Shown here: positions 1 to 5,236 of the stretch, piece by piece
How the letters are laid out: the number at the start of each line of letters is the position of its first letter
Position numbering within the stretch: the first letter of the stretch is position 1
NCBI GenBank assembly: GCA_964420455.1
Contig: CAYQTO010000145.1
Location: forward strand, 1-9,550
From: CAYQTO01 sp964420455
GTDB lineage: Bacteria; Sumerlaeota; Sumerlaeia; SLMS01
Reading direction: 5' to 3'
Length of the DNA stretch: 9,550 nucleotides
The notes under the pieces: model-generated
The model's database searches: none
The model's input: only the letters and a program-made list of their open reading frames with translations
Told to the model about the DNA's origin: nothing
Program-made: the position numbers and the translations under genes

Positions 1-475
1 ATCCCTGAACCGAGGACTCTACTTCCGACTGGATCATAAAAGGGGAGCAGGTCAGATCGAAGGTGAAGGTCTCCGTGCCGAGTTCGTCGACGCTGAAATA
101 GAGTGTGTTTTCAAGGAGGAGGAGGATTTTGTCGTCCTTGATGAGGATCGGACCCGGATCGGGATCGAGGGTGATGTAGAACTGGCCCTCGCGAAGAAGC
201 TGGCTAAAGGCCGATCCGTTGTGGACGATGATGGAGGAGACGTCGATCTCCTCGTCGATGGTGAGGGTGTAGGGGGCGGGTTCTGGGGCATTTCCAGGGA
301 GGACGAAGTTAATCGAGCGGGAGGGCCCGCGATCCGTAGAGAAGAAGGTGATGGGGGAAGGAGCTGCCATTCCTTTGTCGTCGGTGGGGGTTTGGGACTG
401 GGCGGATGTATAGACGACGGCGGCGACGGCGAGGGCGAGTCCGCCGCTGACCAAAGCGATGGAGGAGCGGTGCAT
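1..475 (-). CDS. Exported protein, third member of a tandem paralogous family (3' end cut by window edge)
   Basis: The reading frame is open from an ATG at 475 through the left edge, giving at least 158 residues with no stop. Residues 1-25 form a signal peptide (basic start, hydrophobic stretch through AAVVYT), with a likely signal peptidase I site at TSA|QS near residue 25. A Thr/Pro-rich linker follows, then alternating hydrophobic residues that suggest an all-beta domain. The segment EIDVSSIIVHNG (76-87) matches EIDVTT segments in the two genes upstream, which makes this a divergent paralogue and supports the frame. AGGAG lies 7 bases before the ATG; an in-frame ATG 11 codons upstream (508) is possible but would bury the signal peptide behind a Pro/Arg-rich leader. 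The C-terminal motif shared by the other two copies would lie beyond the edge. Function is unknown. The product is probably secreted or periplasmic. Confidence 0.75.
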   Translation of the reverse strand, partial: MHRSSIALVSGGLALAVAAVVYTSAQSQTPTDDKGMAAPSPITFFSTDRGPSRSINFVLPGNAPEPAPYTLTIDEEIDVSSIIVHNGSAFSQLLREGQFYITLDPDPGPILIKDDKILLLLENTLYFSVDELGTETFTFDLTCSPFMIQSEVESSVQG

Positions 476-569
476 GGTGGGTCTCCTGGAAGGGTTTGTG
501 GGCAGCATGAGGGAAGTGTGGCGGAGAGAAAGGTTGCTTCAAGGCGAAAATGCAGATCGAAACGGATTC

Positions 570-594
570 GGCCCGCCTCGGGAAGAGGCGGGCC
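570..594 (-). terminator. Strong GC hairpin downstream of the second paralogue, possible terminator or attenuator
   Basis: A perfect 10-base-pair stem (GGCCCGCCTC at 570-579, GAGGCGGGCC at 585-594) closes a 5-base loop. It lies 27-51 bases past the stop of the 1148-621 gene and about 95 bases before the ATG at 475. On the minus strand the stem is followed by GAATCCGTTTCG, so there is no proper U-tract. It may be a weak or partial terminator, or a stabilising 3' hairpin that adjusts expression of the next gene. Confidence 0.5.
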
Positions 595-620
595 GTGGAA
601 TTTCATGCATCGCTCCGGGT

Positions 621-1148
621 TTAACGAAGGACAATGCCGGTCTTGCCCGAAGGAGGACGTCCATGGAGAACGATATCGAGGTATCCCTCGGATTCGGGAT
701 CGTTCCCTTCCAAATATCGAACGCTGGCTCCCTCGCGGAGCTTGAGCGGGGGATCGAGGTTGAACGTCCTGCTGCCAAACTCCGGCTGGACGAAGTACCA
801 AGCTGGCCCGACCCCGTCAAAGACTCTGAAGCCACCGCTCCGCAAAGTCTGGTCTGCAATTCTACCATTCTGCATGTGGATCGTGGTGACATCGATCTCC
901 TGATCGGGGCCGATCACGAAGTTGTTAAAGGGCGACGAGGGGCCGGCGACGATAATGAGTTGTATTGTTCTGGTCCCTTCGATATCGGAATCGGTCGCAA
1001 GGAAGTCCGAGAAAGACCCTTTCTCGCCAATAGCAGCCGGGTGAGCCATGGGCGATTCCCGCGGGGCGGCGGATTGTGTGTAGACAACTCCGGCGAGCGC
1101 AAAGCAACCGAGCAATGCGGTGATACCAAAGACGTGGGTAGGACGCAT
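621..1148 (-). CDS. Exported protein, second member of the tandem paralogous family
   Basis: This encodes 175 residues. The ATG at 1148 is chosen because GGAGG lies 6 bases upstream and the signal peptide begins at once (MRPTHVFGIT, hydrophobic to about residue 24, likely cleavage near QSA|AP at 27). An in-frame ATG at 1199 would only add a polar leader. Cys15 sits in ALLGC, a poor lipobox because the hydrophobic stretch continues past it. The mature part holds EGTRTIQLII (58-66), EIDVTTIHMQNG (84-95), a Pro-Pro-Leu-Lys-Leu segment (133-137) and the ending GRPPSGKTGIVLR (163-175). All four recur in the gene at 1761-1237. The pattern suggests a beta-sandwich-like secreted domain with a conserved C-terminal tail. 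No enzyme motif is visible and the function is unknown. It is 88 bases after the upstream paralogue on the same strand, so co-transcription is plausible. Confidence 0.8.
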   Translation of the reverse strand: MRPTHVFGITALLGCFALAGVVYTQSAAPRESPMAHPAAIGEKGSFSDFLATDSDIEGTRTIQLIIVAGPSSPFNNFVIGPDQEIDVTTIHMQNGRIADQTLRSGGFRVFDGVGPAWYFVQPEFGSRTFNLDPPLKLREGASVRYLEGNDPESEGYLDIVLHGRPPSGKTGIVLR

Positions 1149-1236
1149 GGCTGTCCTCCAGGAAGGATGTGTACTGGAACCTGCATAGTGGCTCGCCATA
1201 AGTCAGCTTTGTGGCAATGCAAATCCATGCGAGGGT

Positions 1237-1761
1237 TCAACGCAGGACGAGACCGGTGGCGCCTGAGGGCGGGGTTCCGTAAAGCTGAAGGGTGACCTGG
1301 GCATCGCCGGAACCGGTGATCTCACCAAACCCCAAGACATCGCCGGAACGAATCTTGAGCGGGGGATTGAAGGTAATCGAGTCGGTTCCGTCCGCGGGAA
1401 GGCTGACGATGGTGCCCCCAAAGGACGACACTGTCTCGCGTATGAGAAGTATGATTCCCTCGCGGGTGTTGGGGGGTCCGCCCGTGCCCACTTGGATGAC
1501 CAGGGTGGTGACGTCGATTTCGCTGGTTTCGTCGAACTCATACCCATCGATAATAGCGGGACCCGACGGATGGATAATAAGGACGGAGCGCGTCCCCTCG
1601 CGATCGAAGGTTGATGCCAAAATCGAGGTCGGCCCCTTTTCGGTCGATAGGGTGGCTTGAAAGCGTTCGAGAAGGCTGGTCGCCCCTCCTGTGGTGGCCC
1701 AGAAAACGGAGGGCACGAGCAGGAGGGCCAAGGCGGGGAGTAAACGACGCGCGTTTTTCAT
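1237..1761 (-). CDS. Exported protein, first member of the tandem paralogous family
   Basis: This encodes 174 residues, starting from an ATG at 1761 with a modest GGAG 10 bases upstream. The signal peptide is classical: MKNARRLLPA, then a hydrophobic core to about residue 22, with cleavage likely near the Ala/Thr-rich stretch at 22-28. Shared family landmarks are EGTRSVLII (55-63), EIDVTTLVIQVG (81-92), FNPPLKIRSGD (131-141) and the ending GTPPSGATGLVLR (162-174). The mature chain is rich in short hydrophobic strands and Gly/Ser turns, has no Cys and shows no catalytic signature. It is the promoter-proximal gene of the three and diverges from the phosphoesterase gene at 1978. I do not recognise the family. 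A structural, ligand-binding or surface role is a guess from export and composition only. Confidence 0.8.
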   Translation of the reverse strand: MKNARRLLPALALLLVPSVFWATTGGATSLLERFQATLSTEKGPTSILASTFDREGTRSVLIIHPSGPAIIDGYEFDETSEIDVTTLVIQVGTGGPPNTREGIILLIRETVSSFGGTIVSLPADGTDSITFNPPLKIRSGDVLGFGEITGSGDAQVTLQLYGTPPSGATGLVLR

Positions 1762-1869
1762 GGGAAAAGGACTCCGAGGCGAAAAGATGTGGGAAGTATG
1801 AACAGGCCTCTAGCTGGGGGCATCATCCGCCACAAGAGGAGTTTGCCCCCGGGACAGGCCCGTTTGGGG

Positions 1870-1887
1870 CGATTTCATGAGAAATCG
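1870..1887. promoter_or_regulatory. Palindrome in the divergent intergenic region
   Basis: CGATTTC (1870-1876) and GAAATCG (1881-1887) form a perfect 7-base inverted repeat around ATGA, with runs of G on both sides (1866-1869, 1887-1890). It lies in the 216-base gap between the divergent starts at 1761 and 1978, 91 bases from the latter. Position and symmetry fit an operator for a dimeric regulator serving either gene, but no matching promoter boxes are clear and no regulator gene is in the window. Confidence 0.3.
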
Positions 1888-1977
1888 GGGTTGCTGTTGA
1901 ATCCCGCCCAAGAAAGGTCCAGCGTGCGGTGCGAGTAAAAGATTTGCCCTCAAGTTGACCAAAACGGAGTAAGACCC

Positions 1978-3927
1978 TTGAGCTTTCCAACAACTGTGAC
2001 GGCCTGCCTTGTCGGTAGTGCCCTCTTCCTTTGCGCCGACCGCCCCCTGCAGGCGGAGCTTCCCGGGGAGCCCGGCCGCTTTGCCCTGGAGCCCCGCGAG
2101 GAGGTGCGCTTCGTCGTCCTTGCGGACACCCAGTTTTCGAACCCGGCGATCTTCGAGCGCATGGCGCACGAGGTGGATCTGCTGCGGCCGGACTTCGTTG
2201 TCCAGGTTGGTGACCTGATCAATGGATACACCTATGACGAGGGAACGCTGCGGGAGGAGTGGCGGCGTTTCCGGTCGCAGATTGAGCCGATCCGCGCGCC
2301 CTTCTTTCCCGTGCCCGGCAATCACGATGTTGTAACGGACCAGATGGAGCAGATTTACGGGGAGGAGTGGGGGGAGGATAAATATTTCTATACGATCGAG
2401 CAGGGCGACGCGTTTGTCGTGGTGCTCGATTCCTGGTGGGGCGAGGAGGACAACCGCATCGCGGAATGGCAGCGCGAATGGCTGTCGGAGGAGCTGGCAG
2501 CCTTCGCCGGGAAGAACGGCGGCGTGGGCACGGAGGAACTTGAGAAGAAGTCGATCTTCGTCTTCACCCACAGCCCGATGTGGCGGTATGCGGAGGACAC
2601 GCCGGGCCGGCAGGATTGGGATGCCGTCCACGAGATCCTCAAGCCGTACCCGGTGCGGCTGGTCGCCGGGGGGCACACCCACGAATACGTGTGGGAGGAG
2701 CGCGACGGGATCAACTACCTGGTGTTCAACAGCTCGGCCGGGAGCACGAACCACAGCGAGCGGGCCGGGTTCTTTCACTCGTTCCTGCATGTGAGCGTGA
2801 TGGAGGGGGACACGCGGTTCGCGGTGGTCAAGGCGGACTCGGTGCTGCCGATCGACACGGTGACGTCGGAGGAGCGGGGCAGGAACCCACGCTACAGTCT
2901 GGACGGGGGAACGATCCGCGTGGCGGACTGGAAGGAAGGGGAGCCGCTGGACACGACGGTAACGGTGCCGATGGAGAACCGGCTGGAGTTCGACCGCGTC
3001 TATACGCTCCGATGGGATGTTCCGTTCGAAAGCGACGTGACCGTGGAGCCTCGGGTGGTGGACGTGGAAGTGGCGGCGGAATCGACGGAGGAGATCGCGT
3101 TTCGGCTGGCCTCGCCCGCGGCGCCCGGACGCGCGGGGATGCCTGTTCTCAGGGTGGAGACGACGCAGGAATTCCGCAGTGGCGTGGTGCCCCGGGAGTG
3201 GGAACGGACCTATCGCGCGCGGATGTCGGCAGCCGAGGCCGGCGAGGATGTGCTCACCACGGCGATCCCCCTCGAAATCACCGATACGCTCCGAGCCAGC
3301 TACCAGCTCTTTGTCCCGCCGGTCGCGACCGCCCGCCGATTCCATTCCGGAGAAATCGCCATCGATGGCAACGTGACCGACGTTTTGTGGGAGGGGGCGA
3401 CGCCGGTGACCGGGTTCACGAAACCCGACGGCAGCCCGGCGGAGCACCAGACCACCGTCCGGTTCCTGTGGGACGACGATTACCTGTACGTGGCCGCGAA
3501 GATGGAGGAGCCCAATCCCGCCGGCATGCGCGCCCAGGCCGGCGGCGATATCCCGCTGACGTGGGACGACGACGACTTCGAGTTGTTCTTCGACGTGACC
3601 AAGACCGAAAGCACCTACTCGCGCCTGTTTCAGAACATGGCGGGGACCCGTTTCAACTCGCGCCCGCGGAACGAGCCCGAGGAGGGCCGCTACTTCACGT
3701 CGACCTACGAGAGTGGCATCGAGATCGGCGAAGACTACTGGTCCATCGAGATGCAGATTCCGTGGGACGAGATGCGTGCGCCGGGGACGCCGGAGCCGGG
3801 CGACACGTGGCACATCAACATCGGACGCCATCGCCAGCAGTCCGAGACAGCCCAGAGCCAATGGTCGGCGATTGGCGGGGCGGGCTTGTACGACCCGACG
3901 AAGTACGGTGTGTTGCGGTTCGAGTGA
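1978..3927 (+). CDS. Exported calcineurin-like metallophosphoesterase with C-terminal CBM9-like domain
   Basis: This encodes 649 residues from a TTG start with GGAG 8 bases upstream; a signal peptide follows at once (hydrophobic 7-20, cleavage near LQA|EL at 26). Residues about 42-290 are a metallophosphoesterase (PF00149 type): D50-T-Q52, G78-D79, G114-N-H-D117, H198 in FTHSP and G232-H-T-H235. These supply the usual two-metal ligands. The first motif is D-x-Q rather than D-x-H, as I recall for the CSTP1/CPPED1-like subgroup. Residues about 320-445 look like a beta-sandwich linker without a recognisable family. Residues about 452-649 resemble the CBM9/DOMON-like fold: AIDGNVTDVLWEGA, an FLWDDDYLYVAAKM strand pair, DDDDFELFFD, and YWSIEMQIPWDEM before a GDTWHINIGR segment. 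The enzyme probably acts on a phosphoester outside the cytoplasm, with the CBM9-like module binding a glycan or other surface ligand. Substrate is unknown. It ends at a strong terminator. Confidence 0.88.
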   Translation: MSFPTTVTACLVGSALFLCADRPLQAELPGEPGRFALEPREEVRFVVLADTQFSNPAIFERMAHEVDLLRPDFVVQVGDLINGYTYDEGTLREEWRRFRSQIEPIRAPFFPVPGNHDVVTDQMEQIYGEEWGEDKYFYTIEQGDAFVVVLDSWWGEEDNRIAEWQREWLSEELAAFAGKNGGVGTEELEKKSIFVFTHSPMWRYAEDTPGRQDWDAVHEILKPYPVRLVAGGHTHEYVWEERDGINYLVFNSSAGSTNHSERAGFFHSFLHVSVMEGDTRFAVVKADSVLPIDTVTSEERGRNPRYSLDGGTIRVADWKEGEPLDTTVTVPMENRLEFDRVYTLRWDVPFESDVTVEPRVVDVEVAAESTEEIAFRLASPAAPGRAGMPVLRVETTQEFRSGVVPREWERTYRARMSAAEAGEDVLTTAIPLEITDTLRASYQLFVPPVATARRFHSGEIAIDGNVTDVLWEGATPVTGFTKPDGSPAEHQTTVRFLWDDDYLYVAAKMEEPNPAGMRAQAGGDIPLTWDDDDFELFFDVTKTESTYSRLFQNMAGTRFNSRPRNEPEEGRYFTSTYESGIEIGEDYWSIEMQIPWDEMRAPGTPEPGDTWHINIGRHRQQSETAQSQWSAIGGAGLYDPTKYGVLRFE

Positions 3928-3961
3928 CGAAGCATGGGCGTGTTTGACGCCGCCCGGATTC

Positions 3962-3993
3962 CGCTCGCGGCACCCGCCAGCGTTTTGTTTTTT
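3962..3993 (+). terminator. Intrinsic terminator of the phosphoesterase gene
   Basis: CGCT (3962-3965) pairs with AGCG (3979-3982). After a 1x1 C/C mismatch, GCGG (3967-3970) pairs with CCGC (3974-3977) around a 3-base loop. The stem is followed directly by TTTTGTTTTTT (3983-3993). It begins 35 bases after the stop at 3927 and ends 8 bases before the ATG at 4002. Confidence 0.7.
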
Positions 3994-4001
3994 CTCGCGC
4001 C

Positions 4002-4433
4002 ATGAGGATTTTCCTGTTGGCGGCGCTGGTGGTTGTGGGGGCGGGCCTGCTCGGCCGCGAGGTGCTGGCGGTGGGGGCGGCCCGGCGGGCGGGCGAGCCA
4101 ATGGTGCCCCACTATCGGCGATTACGGCGGCGGGTCCTCGGGATCGCGCTCCTGATCGTGCTCTATGTCATCGTCGGCTGGTATGACGTTTTGGCCGACT
4201 GGGGCACGTTCACCGTGCGGGACCACCTTCTCTACGTCGGGGGGGTGTTCATTCTGCTGATCTGGACGTTGATCACGGCGTCGCGGGACCTGAAGGAAAC
4301 GGCCCATGAGGCGCTCGCCGAACGCCGCCGCCTCGCCGCCGACTCCTTCCAGCATATCCAGGACGAGATTGAACGGAAGAAGGAAGAGAATAAGGGGAAA
4401 GCGCCCGCGGGAAAGAAGAAGCGCCGCCGGTAG
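4002..4433 (+). CDS. Small three-helix membrane protein of unknown function
   Basis: This encodes 143 residues. Three hydrophobic segments are visible: 2-18 (perhaps to 24), 45-61 and 76-92. After residue 93 the chain becomes a highly charged helix (RDLKETAHEALAERRR and onward, probably coiled-coil-like) ending in a Lys/Arg-rich tail. The positive-inside rule would place the basic 38-44 loop and the C-terminal tail in the cytoplasm or, less simply, split them. There is no Shine-Dalgarno before the ATG at 4002, and a T-rich terminator tail ends 8 bases upstream. Leaderless or read-through expression is therefore possible, as is a start at the in-frame ATG at 4101, which would drop the first helix. 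The hydrophobic coding from residue 2 argues for the longer form. No family is recognised. Confidence 0.65.
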   Translation: MRIFLLAALVVVGAGLLGREVLAVGAARRAGEPMVPHYRRLRRRVLGIALLIVLYVIVGWYDVLADWGTFTVRDHLLYVGGVFILLIWTLITASRDLKETAHEALAERRRLAADSFQHIQDEIERKKEENKGKAPAGKKKRRR

Positions 4434-4574
4434 TCGGCCTGTATAGACGCCGGGGCCTTTCCCAAGAATCCGTCAGTCAGAGCGCGGGGCGCCAAGCGTG
4501 GCACATGGAATGCACACGGGCGTTTGCACGGTGGCGCGTTGCCGTGATCATCCATACGGAGATTTCATATTACC

Positions 4575-5231
4575 ATGCAGACCACACGATTCACTGCCTT
4601 TCTGTTTGCCTCGCTCCTCGCCACAGGGTCCGTCGCCTCGGCCGACGATGGAGCGACCACCACGACGATTGCGAAGATCCACGAGGGCGCACGGGATGAA
4701 CAGCAGGTCCGAATCGAGGCGGTTGTGGATCGACGGCTGGACGAGGAGGTGTTTGTCCTGCGCGATGACACGGGGACAATCCGCCTTGATACGTGGATCG
4801 AGGGCCAAGGATCGGTGCCCGTACCAGTGGGCAAGCGCATCATCGTCGATGGGATGATCGATCGCGACCGCCCCGGCAAGGCGGAGGTTTACCTCCTGTC
4901 CTTTACGGAAGCGGAAGGCCCGGAAATGCAGGGGAATGAGTCCGTCGGCGGAAACGAATCGAGCGTTCGGACGATTGCGGATGTGCGCCGCCATGCCGCC
5001 GAGTACGAAACCGTAACGATCCGGGGCAGAGTGCTGAAGCAACGGGGGGACGACGTATATCTCGTGGGCGACGAAACGGCGCGGATCAAGATCGACGCGT
5101 GGGTGGATGGCCAAGGGGTGGTGCGGCTGCCGGTAGGCGAGGAGGTGGAACTGACGGGCCATGTCGACCGGAACTGGCTGCGGCAACCGGAGCTCTACCT
5201 GCACGACTTCAGGCGTTTGGAAAGGGAGTGA
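4575..5231 (+). CDS. Periplasmic protein with two tandem OB-fold (YgiW/BOF-like) domains
   Basis: This encodes 218 residues. A signal peptide spans 1-23, with cleavage likely at ASA|DD. The mature protein is two copies of one domain, about 30-112 and 131-214, joined by an acidic Gly/Asn/Ser-rich linker. Matching landmarks are TIAKI versus TIADV, EVFVLRDDTGTIRLDTW (58-74) versus DVYLVGDETARIKIDAW (160-176), GQG (78-80) versus GQG (179-181), PVGKRIIVDGMID versus PVGEEVELTGHVD, and EVYLLSF versus ELYLHDF. The layout resembles the bacterial OB-fold family of YgiW/YdeI, whose members are normally single-domain periplasmic proteins linked to stress tolerance or ligand binding. This one is a duplicated form. 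A GGAG lies 13 bases before the ATG, which is rather far. The stop lies 5 bases from the convergent stop of the next gene. The ligand is unknown. Confidence 0.8.
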   Translation: MQTTRFTAFLFASLLATGSVASADDGATTTTIAKIHEGARDEQQVRIEAVVDRRLDEEVFVLRDDTGTIRLDTWIEGQGSVPVPVGKRIIVDGMIDRDRPGKAEVYLLSFTEAEGPEMQGNESVGGNESSVRTIADVRRHAAEYETVTIRGRVLKQRGDDVYLVGDETARIKIDAWVDGQGVVRLPVGEEVELTGHVDRNWLRQPELYLHDFRRLERE

Positions 5232-5236
5232 TCGCC

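Noticed and set aside
52..801. 249-codon minus-strand frame overlapping the first and second paralogues
   Set aside because: It is low-complexity Ser/Pro-rich translation in a different frame from the conserved motifs.
459..1295. 278-codon plus-strand frame over the exported-paralogue cluster
   Set aside because: The opposite strand carries the conserved paralogues with signal peptides and ribosome-binding sites; this frame has neither.
1810..4101. 763-codon open frame on the minus strand across the phosphoesterase gene
   Set aside because: It is antisense to a well-supported enzyme gene. Its translation is Arg/Pro/His-rich with no domain pattern, as expected for a GC-rich shadow frame.
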